Positions 32,871-44,935 are shown, counted from the first letter of the stretch. The stretch is DNA of 64,000 nucleotides from Bradysia coprophila (GCF_014529535.1 NC_050735.1:1922001-1986000), one strand, 5' to 3'. Translations and numbers: made by a program. Notes: generated from the sequence alone by a model not told the origin.

Positions 32871-33460
32871 TTCTAAAGTTACCTTCAGTGTTTATGTACT
32901 TTGGTGTCATCCGCGTATCTGCATCTGCGTGACCTTCCCAAAATTTTTAGTCTTAGCTACGATAGTTTTGAACGAAACCCATAACCTTCTGCAGTTTGTT
33001 TGTTCAGGTCTGCTTAAATCAAATGAGTGTTTAAGGAGAGCAAAATATAGAAACACCAACAACGAGCTCGAGGTCCCTTGTCAAAAAGCTTCGCTTATTT
33101 TGACAGCCGAGATTTAGAGTATCTTCAACGTGCAGTTCTATTTTTCTGTACTATTGGTTTGCCGAAAAGGAACGCGAGCATTCACAGAGCCATACAACCT
33201 CAACGTTTTTGCGAACAATTTGTCAACAATAATTTTTTGGTTAAGGCTCTGTGGATAACGCTTTGAGAGTTCAAATAACCTTGGAACAGACCTATATAAT
33301 TGGAATAGAGTGTTAAGCCCAATTCAGAGTCGTCCATTTAGTTCATCTGTGTACTTGACAGATGTGTTCAAACAATAGAATGAAGGCGGAGTTAACGTAA
33401 ACGGTAGAACATTTGATGAAAATTGATGAATTTTTCTTCTAAACGGATGAATTTTTTTAG
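32871..33460. other. Spacer, nothing recognised beyond one MITE end
   Basis: Contains the isolated TTGGAACAGACCTATA end near 33283. The small frames (32929-33117 and 33078-33266) have no support. Confidence 0.35.
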
Positions 33461-33461
33461 A

Positions 33462-33612
33462 CTGAAAGCACCTTTATGATGAAAGAGAAAAAGAAACATT
33501 TTGACAAGTACCCCAAGACAATTTATAATAGACTGGTCTTCGGTCCTCTCGCTCTCAACGTAACATGTTGAAAGAGAAAGCAATATTTAGACAAGTACCC
33601 CGAGAGCTCGTT
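33462..33612. repeat. Copy 1 of the GGGGTACTTGTC repeat family
   Basis: Outer TTATGATGAAAGAGAAAAAG and TTTTGACAAGTACCCCAAG, then AGACTGGTCTTCGGTCCTCT and CGCTCTCAACGT, then an inverted GTTGAAAGAGAAAGC...GACAAGTACCCC. The same blocks recur at 35015-35160 and 38340-38525. Confidence 0.65.
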
Positions 33613-33699
33613 CAGAAACGATTTTTTCTTCACTGAGTTTCGTTCAGTTAACGATGACAGGTGTAACTGTGAGGTTAGATTTCTCACGATGTATTTTGG

Positions 33700-34560
33700 T
33701 CGTGAAATGTTACCCAAATGTCATGAAACTTCGGTGAAGTGAATTTACAATGGATGTGTTGTGGTTTGAATTTTTTTTTTGTTACAAAATTATCTGCTGA
33801 TAGAAATCATTTCGGTTTCTGTGGACCATCTGATGAATCTATATGCCAGCGTCGACAGTTCAAGAACAAAGATTTTCCGATGTCGAATCGATCTTCCACC
33901 GACCTAACAGAACATTTTCATAGAAACGGATTTTCATAGAAACGGATGTTGTGCTAAAAGCAATCCTGTACGAGTCGGGGGTTGCAAGCAACCACAGTAC
34001 AGGCAGTATTTGCTATATTGTTGTCGAGAACATCAGACCGCTGATATTAAAAACGAAGTAGCAAGCATCCAAGTGCAAAATGCCAGAAACGTCCATCAAA
34101 TGGCAGAGAGGTTTTTGCGAGCAGAACCACCAAGTTTCATGTTGCCGGCGAATATGTTGCGTTTTAGACAATGCTTAGCTTACTACAATATGCCGTAGCA
34201 TTGATGAAAAGCAGATCAAGCAGATGAAGCAGCTGTTCGACTTCGGCCAGACGGAGAATTAGTACATTTTGCCCGGTCTCATCGATCCGAAAGACGGAAG
34301 AAGGAAGTGAAGATCATGCCCAGGTAACCGCTCAATACTATTACGAGACATATGAGGAGACGCCTGATGCAATTCAGATGATCAAAGAAATGGTCGAACT
34401 GGATGGTCGATCTTAAAAAAGCGCACTGTGGAAATATTTTTTTTCTGCGATTTTTCATTGAGTCGAATGAATTCTGAATAATGGATTTGTGATGTTCGTC
34501 ATGGTCAAATAAATTTCTAAGGTAAACTGTTGTCAGTTTTTTGTGGCACATCCTTCCTCT
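33700..34560 (+). other. Unrecognised open frames, status unknown
   Basis: Two plus-strand open frames (33739-33939 and 34010-34198) lie in sequence slightly richer in GC than its surroundings. The second is highly charged (for example NVHQMAERFLRAEPP) and is extended upstream in frame without a stop for at least 16 codons. I do not recognise either protein. They might be pieces of a decayed gene or of an unknown element. No splice model, start or family can be supported. Confidence 0.25.
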
Positions 34561-35010
34561 TCATCGATAAATCAGTCGCTACTTTAGGTCTTCAATGTTT
34601 TCAGACCAGGATCCGCTGGCTACAATTTGACACCTTAAATCTGTTTCAACCTGACCCGATCTACTGTTATTCGGAAGTGTGAGCGTAAAACTCTAGCTGT
34701 TTTGCAGTCCAGACTGCAGTAGTGGACGTAAAATAAATGAATTAAAAATTAAAATGTCTATTTCTGTAAGTGACAATACACTCTCAATCACTTAACTGGA
34801 GTTCACGTTCCTACTTAAAAGAATTACCTTTATGCATCATGATATTTTCTGAAAAGCAAACGGTGTGTGAATGTAAACATAAACAGAAAGTTAACTCGTA
34901 ACTTTCACTAACGTATCTGAACGGCAAACGTCAGACAACTGTCAGTGTAACATTAAACGAATCGTCAAATGTTCACTGAGTGAAGAATTTTCCGTTCCTG
35001 AACGAGCCCT
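34561..35010. other. Spacer, nothing recognised
   Basis: AT-rich DNA between the unrecognised frames and the next repeat. Confidence 0.35.
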
Positions 35011-35011
35011 C

Positions 35012-35162
35012 CGAGGCAAGTTAAAATAAACTAGTATTCGGTTCTCTCGCTCTAGTCTGGGCAGTCTGTATTCTTATGTCAATCCGCGCGCTAGGCGAGA
35101 GGACAGAAGACCAGTTTATTTTAACTTGTCAAAATATCTTCTTCTCTTTCATCATAACAGTC
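35012..35162. repeat. Copy 2 of the GGGGTACTTGTC repeat family
   Basis: GAGGCAAGTTAAAATAAACT, then TTCGGTTCTCTCGCTC, a short centre, then GGCGAGAGGACAGAAGACCA, TTTATTTTAACTTGTCAAAA and TATCTTCTTCTCTTTCATCA. This is a foldback with about 45-bp arms and the same vocabulary as the copies at 33.5 and 38.4 kb. Confidence 0.65.
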
Positions 35163-35850
35163 TGTTTATGTTACCGCCAGAAGGTTTGGAACCTTTGATT
35201 CTGACCAGGACATAAAACGACTGACTGGTGCGACCGCTACAATCGCTATAAATGCAACCCCAGCAAACCGCACTGGAAAGAGTCCGTTTAATTGAAATGA
35301 ACATATGGACGTGCGTAATCCAGACTCTCAAGTTGCAACACACAAAACCAAAATGTCAAGAAAATGATACCAGAATAATTAAATTAAAAATTTCGTAAGT
35401 TGTACGTTTCTACTTATCTTATGAATAGCAATATTACACTTGTACTTATCTATGCGAGGTAATATCAATAATTGTCGTAGATGAGATTGTCTCAAAATCT
35501 AATTTTAAAAGTTGTACAAGTAGCTGATTAAAATTCGGATTTTTATCTCGAATTACCAGCCTAAGGGTAACATAACTTCCAATTGAATTTACATTGTGAT
35601 AATGCAACAGAATTCTGTTTCGTTCATTCCGTTAACACGTAATTATTGCTCTAAATGTTGCATTTGATTCAGTGAGAAATGTTGGAATTTTCTGTAATTT
35701 CCACGACTAAAACATGAAAAACATGAAATTTTGATTTTCGCTCTTGATTAAAATTGCGTGGGATAAATGTCAATTGATGAAGTTTTTCTATTGTTTTTTT
35801 TTGTTGTAGGTGAAGCATCACTGCATTCTTTTTAGTTTCATTTAACACGA
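35163..35850. other. Spacer upstream of PP2C
   Basis: No gene recognised. The frames at 35152-35343 and 35669-35854 on the minus strand are unsupported. Confidence 0.35.
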
Positions 35851-35896
35851 TCATCGTCTATTAAACCGTATACCACGCAAGATAATTACTTGGCTG
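35850..35896 (+). other. Possible noncoding 5' exon of the PP2C gene
   Basis: A segment ending ACTTGGCTG at 35896 is followed by a GTAAGT donor. A TTTGCAG acceptor at 35960, eight bases before the PP2C ATG, would make a 64-base intron, typical of this genome. The start of the exon is unknown. Confidence 0.4.
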
Positions 35897-35968
35897 GTAA
35901 GTGATATTAGTAGAATTAACGGAATAATTGCTGAACGTTTCGATATCCATGCTATTTGCAGACTAAAA

Positions 35969-37820
35969 ATGGGACAAACACTATCCGAACCAGTCACAAC
36001 AAAAGAATCGAGTTACTGCCAAAACTCTCAGTTCCGGGTAATTATTCATTATTTTTGATTTTATTCACCGGATTACCTTGGCTTCGGTCAATGAATTTAA
36101 ACAAATGCGACATAGTATCTGAGTCATTACATCGATTTCATCACAAAAAATGGATTTCTTTCTCCGTGTCATCAATAATTGTTATCGATACTGAAAGAAA
36201 ATCCCATGGTTGCGTAGTTGTTGCGGAGAACTTATAAATCATTGTCCATAAATCGAACAGTCAAAGATTTGTTAGGTTAAGTCGCCATCAAAATCAAGCA
36301 TAATTGGCGCTATTTTTTCAACAGTGTACATCCTTCCCACTTATTCCTTTGCATTTTTTTTCACTGATCGTAAACGCAAAAGGAAAATCACGTTCTCGTG
36401 ACTCACTAAACTTATATTACACGTGTGATTTCTAACTGAGTCATTATGCATCACAGGTCGGCTCAAGCTGTATGCAGGGATGGCGAATACATATGGAAGA
36501 CTCTCACACACACATTTTATCATTACCTGATGACCCTGAGGCCGCTTTTTTTGCGGTTTATGATGGACATGGCGGCTCTAATGTGGCTGAATACGCTGGC
36601 AAACATTTACATAAACACATCGTTAAGCAGCCCAGTTACAAAACGAATATTGCTGAAGCCTTAAAACAAGTAAGTTCCAGTGTGCATAGTGTGTGGAACG
36701 ATGGGGGAACGGAAATTGGTTTGACTGTCAGTTTGTAATTAAAGAAGGGTGGCGATTCGAGGGTTCGATTAGATAATATTCTGGATATTTTCATCATTTT
36801 GCGTGTAAGCCTTGTCGGTGGAGCCTTGACACAAATGGCACCAGGAATCGGATTGAGAAAGAAAACGATAAAAAATAAAACTCTGGTCAGGTCTTCGCTA
36901 AGCACGAAGTTCAAGGTCGGAATTTACCTTAACTTCTGTCCTTCGACCAAGTGCAATGCTTTGATCGATAAAACACACACTTCTTTACCATCGTAATGGA
37001 TATCCACTAAAAATAGATTTTCCTTCCTGTGCCCTTAGACCTTCCTCGATGTCGACGATGCAATGCGAGTGGACGAAACGATGCAAGAACAAATGGCCGG
37101 CTCAACAGCGATCACCTGTCTAATCAAAAATAATCGATTGTACTGCGCCAATGCCGGTGATTCACGAATGATTGCTTGCGTAAATGGAAAGGTTGACGTG
37201 CTGTCCGACGATCACAAGCCGAATAACGAAAAGGAACATAAACGCATCTGCGAGGCTGGCGGTTTCGTCGAATGCAATCGTGTCAACGGGAATCTGGCAC
37301 TGTCGAGAGCGTTGGGCGATTTTATGTTTAAACGGAATTTGAATAAGATACCAGAGGAGCAAATCGTGACGGCTTATCCGGACGTGGCTGAACGGGAAAT
37401 ATCTGAGGACTGGGAATTTGCTGTTTTGGCCTGTGATGGTATTTGGGATGTATTGCGAAATGAGGTAAGTGATCGGAGGCCGGCTACTTTCGGAGTGTAA
37501 ATTGATTTGTTGGGTCTCCCTCCTAGACTGTTGCTCAATTTTGTCGGCATCGGATAGCTAACGGTATGGATCCGGAACAAATTTGCGAGGAATTGATGGA
37601 ACGTTGTCTGGCTCCTGATGGTCAAATGGGCGGATTGGGAGGTGACAATATGACTGTCGTTCTGGTTTGCTTTTTGCATGGAAAATCGTACGCAGACTTA
37701 GTAAACAAGTGTGCATCCGATAAGGTTTTGGACGTTCCGCCGATCAAGTTGGAATCGGAGGAACAGCCTGATGACGATTCAACGAGTGAGTGTTCGTCGC
37801 CGGAACCAGATTTAAAGTAG
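35969..37820 (+). CDS. PP2C-type (PPM) serine/threonine phosphatase
   Basis: Four exons, 35969-36037, 36457-36669, 37039-37464 and 37527-37820, all phase 0, encode 333 residues. The N-terminus MGQTLSEPVTTKE matches the 'T23F11.1-like' metazoan PP2C group, and its Gly2 is a likely myristoylation site. PPM motifs in order: VGSSCMQGWRIHMEDSHTH (motif 1, metal-adjacent Arg/Asp), FFAVYDGHGGSNVAEY (metal-binding DGHGG), AGSTAITCLI, YCANAGDSRMIACVNG, LSDDHKPNN, GNLALSRALGDFMFK, VTAYPDV, FAVLACDGIWDVL and GLGGDNMTVVLVCFLHGKS. All the Mg/Mn-binding aspartates are present, so it should be an active metal-dependent phosphatase. The C-terminus is acidic and Ser-rich (DDDSTSECSSPEPD). Targets cannot be inferred. 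The 3' UTR runs through T-rich sequence to an AATAAA near 38218. Confidence 0.94.
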
Positions 37821-38260
37821 ACGCGTACACGGTTTCATTTCGTCTTTTTTTTGTAATTGTTGTCAACGTTTTTGGGTGGTTTTGGCAAGACGTTGATTTA
37901 TTTTCTTAATTTTTGTTAAAAAAACCAAAACAACACCAAATATTATCACATAAAATCACCTCGAAACTATTCCAATTCCGTTAACTATACGTAATTATGT
38001 GTTTGATAATAATTTTTCGTTTTTTTTTCTTTTCGTCGTTTAAAATTTTTAGTTTTTAAATTTTTAAGTTTTTTTTCCATATTTTGAACGATATTATTAC
38101 TCAGACAATTTTCTTTTTTTCTTGGTCATTTTGATTTTACAATCTATTGTTTCTCAATGATATTCCACAGATTTCTTTCATTATTTGTGTATTGGTTAAT
38201 GCAAAGCAAAACATTGTAATAAAAAAATATTTTCAGTAAAATTCGTTGCGACTATTATTT
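37821..38260 (+). other. PP2C 3' UTR and poly(A) region
   Basis: About 400 bases of T/A-rich sequence ending with TAATAAAAAAATATTTTC (about 38217). Nothing coding. Confidence 0.5.
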
Positions 38261-38264
38261 CCAG

Positions 38265-38525
38265 AGAAAGGATATCGTTTCTTCGAGGTAGAACGAGCAT
38301 ATGGGAGAACATTCTGTCAAAAATCTATATAGACTGTTATGAGCGAGAAAACAGCGAGAAAACCGTAGACTAGTTATTATAACTTGCCTTGGGGTACTTG
38401 CCAAAGTATTTACTTCTCTTTCAACGTGGTACGTTGAGAGCGAGAGGACCGAAGACCAGTTTATTATAACTTGCCTTGGGGTACTTGTCAAAATATCTCT
38501 TTCTCTTTCATCATAACACTCTATA
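38265..38525. repeat. Copies 3 and 4 of the GGGGTACTTGTC repeat family
   Basis: ATTATAACTTGCCTTGGGGT, ACTTGCCAAAGTATTTACTT, GAGCGAGAGGACCGAAGACC, then again TTATTATAACTTGCCTTGGG, GTACTTGTCAAAATATCTCT and TTCTCTTTCATCATAACACT. The direct repeat of the TTGCC...GGGGTACTT block about 80 bases apart indicates two overlapping copies, and the first part (38265-38360) is a more diverged relative. Confidence 0.65.
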
Positions 38526-40874
38526 AACTGGACTGTCATTCGTGGTGTATGTTCTACCTTAAATGGGTTACAGTTATCATTTCAATGATAGCTTCGGCTA
38601 AAGAAAAGGTTGGTGGAAAACGCTCGATCGAGAACATGATTAATGCTCCCTGGAAATTTCGTTTCACCCAAGGCAACCATGTTTTTTTTTTGAAAAGCGG
38701 ACAAATTGTATGAGCGTTTTGCTCGCGGGACGAACGTGGACTTTTCCACCAGCGAAATAACATGCCACAAGGTTGTAAACAAGGTCCCATTATAGGAATA
38801 AATACAACGGTTCATAATGCAGCAAGAAAGCTTTTATGAAAATCAAGAAGAAAATCCGAATCGCGAAAGATTTCTAGATTTTTAGTGATTTTCATAAATT
38901 TTAAAAAAATTAAGAAACTTCAAGAAATTTAAGAAGATTCTACAAATATCAAGAATCAACTTTCTCAAATTTTCTTCATGACGCGAAATATTTATTTTTC
39001 TTGATAAAATGATTCAAGATAAATCGAGAAATTTAAATAAATTCAACCAATTTTTTCCACAAAATTATGCCCTGATACTGATTTCTGATACTTATGAAAG
39101 AGCAACTTAAGCCAAGAAACGCAATAACGTGAATTACGCCTTGTTTGGATGAGCGGGAAGCGGTGAATAAAACTTGTCAAATTAAATTGTCCAAACAATT
39201 ACATATGTTGTTCTGCTCAATTACATGAGGTTAACTTCTTTTTACTTGACGGCGGCAAAGCTTTATGTCAAGTTATTGAGTAAAATGCCTCACTTGTCAA
39301 TAAGACATTTGGTATGGAAATGGTTTTGTCAACATATATTTTCACCTAATTAATGATGAAAATGACAGAAACAACACGGAGTTATATATGGCTCCTCTAC
39401 CACCTCATACCACAAGCTAAACATAATCACTTGTCTCTCAGGAAATATAAGTCATAAACCAAAAGGTAAAGTTTTCGTTGTTAGGCAATCTTGGCAGTGG
39501 CACCTTTTGGACCATCGGTTTCTTTGGAAGTTTTGTAGAGTTTTCAAAGCTCTACATTCCGCTATAACATTGTTTTCAAAAATATCCTCAACTTTTCGAG
39601 TTATAACCATCGATAACTTAAAGTTCGTTCGGGGGAGTTCTTCCCGGGCTCCCTCGGATCCATTAACCACATATCCGGACACATTTTTCGATGATCTACG
39701 TTTTCCGCACACAGGCTATCGAGGCTCTTAAAATTTACAAAATTCGATCCGTCCTACATATTGTATTTTATTTTATTCTTTCGAACGAGCTGAAGAACAG
39801 ACAATAGAGGACTTGTACAGTACAGTAAGGTTCTTTTCGTAATTTTACCGTATAAATACTTTTCTTCTAATTTCAGACTTTACCTCAACTTACACCTAAA
39901 CGTAGCATCTTTATTGTCTAAATAATTTTGTTCGAAAAAGAGAGCAAGAAAATTAATTAATTGAGTACACAGTGTGTACTACACACTACCAAAAGACCAT
40001 TATTTGTTTACAGAAAATTCGTTTGGTTCGTTTTACAAAGCACACAATTAGACCAATGATTATTGTTCGTCCATTTCATTAAAATTTTATTTACAATCTA
40101 AACTCCCTTCATACTTTTTCGAGTTCATATTACCGGATCATACGACGAAGTTGATCATGTTTTTCAGAGTTCGATTTTAACTACCATCTGTCATCAAATT
40201 AGAGTGTGGAAGACTGGTAAATAAACATATAATTTCATATGTAAACTTGCCATAGTATGCAGCTTTTGAAATAATTCATTCATGAAATGCATTACTATGT
40301 GTTACTTTACACTATTCCACAACAAAAGAGGTAATATTACACGACTATATTGGGCATTTTTTTCAAATATCTAATCCCGTGTACAACTGTTGAAAATTTT
40401 GCTGCAAGACTAACAGAGACTAAAATTCGTTGTAGTATAGCAGCATTATCTTCATAAACATGAATGAAATTTTCCACAACATCATATCAATGATGAAACG
40501 ACTACTATACAAACATTCAGCAAACTTAATAAACTGTTTGTTTCGTGTGTCGTAATAATGTGTGTGCCGATTTATGTTTTTCCTTTTTATAAACGACGTA
40601 ATATCAAGTTCTAGCTCAGTTGCGTACCGAACTTGAACTTGAGCAGAACGGTATATTGTGTACCATTGTACATGAATAAATAGAGAGACGTCGTCGGGTC
40701 GGTTAAATAGTTTGTTTAATAATTTGCATAAAGTGACCATTTAGACGTTTTAATTGGTATACGGCTGAGAATTGTTCAAGAAAAATTGTTTCTAATTTCG
40801 TCTTGTTTCCAGTTTCCCACACCCACACATCATACGAATAATATTTACTTGTCGAAACAAGATTTGAAGGAAAA
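38526..40874. other. Intergenic region, no gene recognised
   Basis: About 2.3 kb. 38830-39060 is monotonous AAG/AAATT-rich sequence ending CACAAAATTATGCCCTGATA, possibly a worn member of the CAGGGC-ended family. Mutually antisense frames at 39452-39712 (-) and 39507-39731 (+) are unrecognised. The P450 promoter and 5' UTR are near 40740-40870. Confidence 0.4.
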
Positions 40875-42940
40875 ATGCTCGATATCATATTGATATTAGT
40901 GACTGTATCTCTGTTCAGTTATGCTTTCTTCAAGTGGGGTACGATAAACGATAATTACTTCAAGGATCGCAATTTTCCGTCTATGAAACCAACATTTTTA
41001 CTTGGAAACATGGGTGCATTTATGATGAAACGACAAACGGCACGAGAATTTTCCGATTCCCTTTACAATGCGTATCCGACGAAGAAGTATTATAAATTTT
41101 TATCAATTCACTTTCCATTTTCAATGTGAGTCGATGACATCATTTCACTTTTAGATTGTATGGAATGTTCGCTTTTCGTGAGCCGAGTGTGGTGGTACGT
41201 GATCCAGATACTTTGAAGCAATTGACCATCAAAGATTTTGAATTTTTCGAGGACAAACAATTGATTGGAAATGAGTCAGATAAATTGATTGTGAGTTGAA
41301 TTCTATTTTTAAGCGCTCGGAACGATTGCTTGTTGGTCTCGTTTTGTGAGGGCAAAATTAGTTCCAAGATTTTTTTTTTCTGTTAATTTGGTTCTTCGTT
41401 AAGTCTTCCTTACTCATGCCGTTGAGTTTTTAGTACAATAAAGAGGCCTTCACATTCGTGAACAATAAAATCTAATTAAATTAGACTAATTTCCTCAAAT
41501 TCTGAACAGGGAAAGAGTTTAATTATGCTGAAAGGCACCAAATGGCACGACATGAGATCCACATTGAGCCCTGCCTTCACTGGTAGTAAGATGCGGCAAA
41601 TGTTTGATTTACTTATCGAAAATTCCATTAACATGGCAACGGAAATGAAAAATAAAAAAACTTCCCTCGAATTGGACATGAAGAGTCTTTTCAACAAACT
41701 AACAATTGATATGACCGCCAACTCAGCATTCGGCATAAAAATAAACTCATTCGAAGATCCAAACAACGAATTTTACGTTATGGCCGAGGATTTGTTGAAT
41801 TTTAATCGGCCGAAAACCATCGTCAAATTCGCCTTTATGAATCTACTGCCCAAACTGGCCAAATTTCTTGACATTCAGGTGTTTGATGCTGAAGTTGCTA
41901 AATTTTTCAAAGGAATGGTAATGTCGAATATGGACACTAGAGCGAAGGAGGGAATTTTCAGACCCGATCTCATAAATTTGCTGATGCAAATTCGTAGAGG
42001 TGAAGACGTACAGTCAACAGCTACAGACGAAAATAAAGGAACGGATGGATTTGCGACGGTCGAAGAATTCAGTGCCGGTAAAAAATCCAATAAAATTCAA
42101 TGGACCGACGAAGAGATAGTGGCGCAGGTAAAAGTTTCTTATTCACTTCAAACATTTCAAAATAACCCGCTATCGCTTTCAGTGTTTCCTCTTCTTTTTC
42201 GCCGGCTTCGACCCGATCTCCAATCATCTCGGCTTCACAACATACGAATTGGCTGTGAATCCCGATGTGCAACAGAAACTGTTTGAAGAGATAGAAGAAG
42301 TTGAGTCCCGATTGAATGGCAAAAGGATAACCTACGATCAGTTGCAAAAGATGAAATATTTGGACATGGTGATATCGGAAAGTCTGCGAAAATGGCCACC
42401 AATCGCACTGACCGATCGGCTTTGCGTTAAGGATTACATGTATGAAGAGGATGGCGTCAAATTCAAAATCCGAAAAGGAATGATGCTCGCTGTTCCATCG
42501 ATATCGCTCCATTATGACGAAAAATATTTCCCGAAGAGTAATGACTTCGATCCGGAACGGTTTAATGACGAAAATAAGAGGAACATTGTACCGGGCACCT
42601 ATATACCATTCGGTAATGACCATAATAATGATCCTTCTTTCCTAACCGGTCTTATCTTGCTAACGATCTCTTTTTTCGTGTAGGAATCGGGCCACGTAAC
42701 TGTATTGGTAAGTTAATCAAGAACCAATCTGGTCTGGAGTAGCCAGTCTCAAATATTGGAAACGTTTCAGGCTCGAGATACGCATTGATGCAGGCTAAAG
42801 TGACCATTTACTATCTGGTGTTGAATTTCAAGCTACTCCCATATGAAAAGACGCAAGTTCCATTGAAACTGGATAAAACACCAATGGGAATGTATACTGA
42901 GAAAGGCATTCACTTGAAATTTGAACCGCGCGATAACTAA
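40875..42940 (+). CDS. Cytochrome P450, CYP9-like (microsomal)
   Basis: Six exons, 40875-41086, 41155-41290, 41510-42127, 42183-42612, 42684-42707 and 42771-42940, give 529 residues with consistent phases. Exon 5 is a 24-base micro-exon, so the heme signature FGIGPRNCIG is spread over three exons. Residues 1-20 form the ER anchor (MLDIILILVTVSLFSYAFFK). Other marks are the C-helix (TKWHDMRSTLSPAF), I-helix FFFAGFDPISNHL, K-helix ISESLRKWPP (ExxR) and SNDFDPERF (PERF). FREPSVVVRDPD, FFEDKQ and DRLCVKDYMYEEDG resemble insect CYP9 enzymes, which oxidise plant toxins and insecticides. The I-helix normally reads AGxDT/ET. Here Pro replaces the Thr used in oxygen activation, which may alter chemistry. 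The subfamily cannot be assigned without alignment. Confidence 0.92.
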
Positions 42941-43535
42941 CCGCAGTTTGAATACTGTGACCACTGTGACAGTGCTGATATTATTGATGAGATTATAATT
43001 CATTCACTTTCTGTAAGTATTAAAGTGTCTAGTCATCATGCTAAAGCAATTTTTGTTGTTGTTGGGGGACTTGTTTGTCACTTTGTTATCAATGGTTTAA
43101 CAACTCGGCATTTTAGGTGATTATAAACAGAAAAAGATTATTGTCATGCCGGCGGCCGTAAGCCCATCGATTAGATCATCTTTACTAGTATTGTTGTTGA
43201 GGGAGTTAATTAGTTACTATGCCTGTTGCGGTTGCTATTTTTCGAATTTATTGACATGATAAGCCCACAGTAAAATCATCGTCAAAGCATTAGTATACAA
43301 CTGGACTTACCGATTAGTAGTCTTTGATACCCGCATGGAACATGAATTCCTCAAAGTTTGTGAACAGTGTGAGATCATTCATAAATTGCAAAACATTTTT
43401 AAAACTAAAACTTGAATAACTCGAGAAATACGCGCTCTGCAAAGGTAAAACTATATGCACTATCCCTCATTTGGCGTATATTGGGGAGGGAGAAGTGTTA
43501 ATTCCCAGAGCGCGAGTTATTCTCGAATTATTCAA
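42941..43535. other. Spacer, nothing recognised
   Basis: The P450 3' end and intergenic DNA. The frame at 43455-43655 overlaps repeat sequence. TCGAGAATAACTCGCGCTCT (in complement) at about 43500 pairs with AACTCGAGAAATACGCGCTC near 43417, a short inverted repeat flanking the next foldback. Confidence 0.35.
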
Positions 43536-43536
43536 G

Positions 43537-44264
43537 GTTTAAGAGCGATATCGCCAAATTTTCAGGTGATTGGGAAACAAGCGATTTTAATGAGTGATAG
43601 CTCGTTGGATTCGTCTTTCAATTCTAGGAAACACGTATCTTTAACTTTTTCTTAAAAAAAATTGTTTTCTGTGAAAAGCGCTCAAAAGTGAAGACATGTC
43701 AGAGGGTACCGAAAACAGTTTTTCGGCAATAATTCAAGAAAAAATTATTTTAAATTGTTGTAATGTTGTACGATTGTCGGCCTTGGAAAGACCTACAGGT
43801 AGAGTATACGCACCGCTTGGTGCTAGTTGATCCACGAGAGTTATGACTAGAAATATAGTGAATGTTCAGAGAGTCCGCATCGGGAACATCGAAGCTGCAG
43901 AGTAGGCGGACTCTCCGAACATTCACTATATTTTTAGTCATAACTCTCGTGGATCAACTAGCACCAAGCGATGCGTATACTCTACCTGTAGGTCTTTCCA
44001 CGGCCGACAATCGTACAACATTACAACAATTTAAAATGATTTTTTCTTGAGTTATTGCCGAAAAACTGTTTTCGGTACCCTCTGACATGTCTTCACTTTT
44101 GAGCGCTTTTCACAGAAAACAATTTTTTTTAAGAAAACGTGAAAGACACGTGTTTCCTAGAATTGAAAGACGAATCCAACGAGCTACCACTCAATAAAAT
44201 CGGAGACCGCTTGTTTCCAAAGTTAAAAAAATCACCTGAAGATTTGGCGATATCACTCTTAATT
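43537..44264. mobile_element. Foldback element of about 730 bp
   Basis: The left arm starts AAGAGCGATATCGCCAAATT and the right arm ends in its complement (TTTGGCGATATCACTCTTAA). Matched blocks include AAGTGAAGACATGTCAGAGG with CAGTTTTTCGGCAATAA, and GAGAGTTATGACTAGAAATA with GAATGTTCAGAGAGTCCGC, with the loop centred near 43890. Arms are about 340 bp and differ at scattered positions, suggesting moderate age. No protein is encoded. Confidence 0.8.
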
Positions 44265-44480
44265 TAGATGACAGCACTGAAGAAACATTAAACGTAATGT
44301 ACGAGTGATGAAAGTAACAGATCGTTCTCACAGAAATGCGGAGAATTTATTGATCAGCGCCTTGTACGTAATCAGAAATGTTGTTCTTGAAGAAGGTCGT
44401 CGCTGCGCTATACTAATTAATTCATTATTAGAGTTAAACTTAAAAAATATTTCCTAAACTGGTAGATACGTAAAAGCAGG
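44265..44480. other. Short spacer
   Basis: No recognised feature. Confidence 0.3.
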
Positions 44481-44484
44481 AAAA

Positions 44485-44935
44485 GTAGGAAAATAGTTAT
44501 GCAGTTTTGCTTGCTTTCTCACCAATAGCTACTGTTGTACAAACCCGATTTTCTCACAAATTTAATGTTCTAATTCGTCTTGTCTCTTCATTTGACATAT
44601 CGCAGTGCGATATTATCTCATACGATTTTTGAGCGAAAACATTCAGAGGTATGCTGGAAAAACTAGTGAAAAACCGGCAAAACAAGCAAGGTATGCTTTC
44701 TCGCCTTTTACAATACTTATCGACCGACTCGACTTTCCTAAAATTTAGATTCAGATTCGTCTAGTCAAAACCTTTCATTTGGTATATCGCACACCATATC
44801 CATATCTATGTATGTCAAATGAAAGGTATTGACGAGACGAATCATAGTATTTAATTTAGAAAAATCGGGTTTATCGATCAGTGGCTATTGGTGACAGAGC
44901 AAACAAAACTGCATATTATCCTATACTTTTCTCGT
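44485..44935. mobile_element. Second, more diverged foldback element
   Basis: ATGCAGTTTTGCTTGCTTTC, ACCAATAGCTACTG, AACCCGATTTTCT and CATTTGACATATCGCA on the left recur inverted on the right (AAAATCGGGTTTATCGATCA; CAGTGGCTATTGGTGACAGA; GCAAACAAAACTGCATAT). An internal CATTTGGTATATCGCACAC hairpin suggests nested copies. Confidence 0.6.

Noticed and set aside
39452-39731. Overlapping sense and antisense frames at 39.5-39.7 kb
   Set aside because: Mutual shadows without recognised motifs, signal or splice context.
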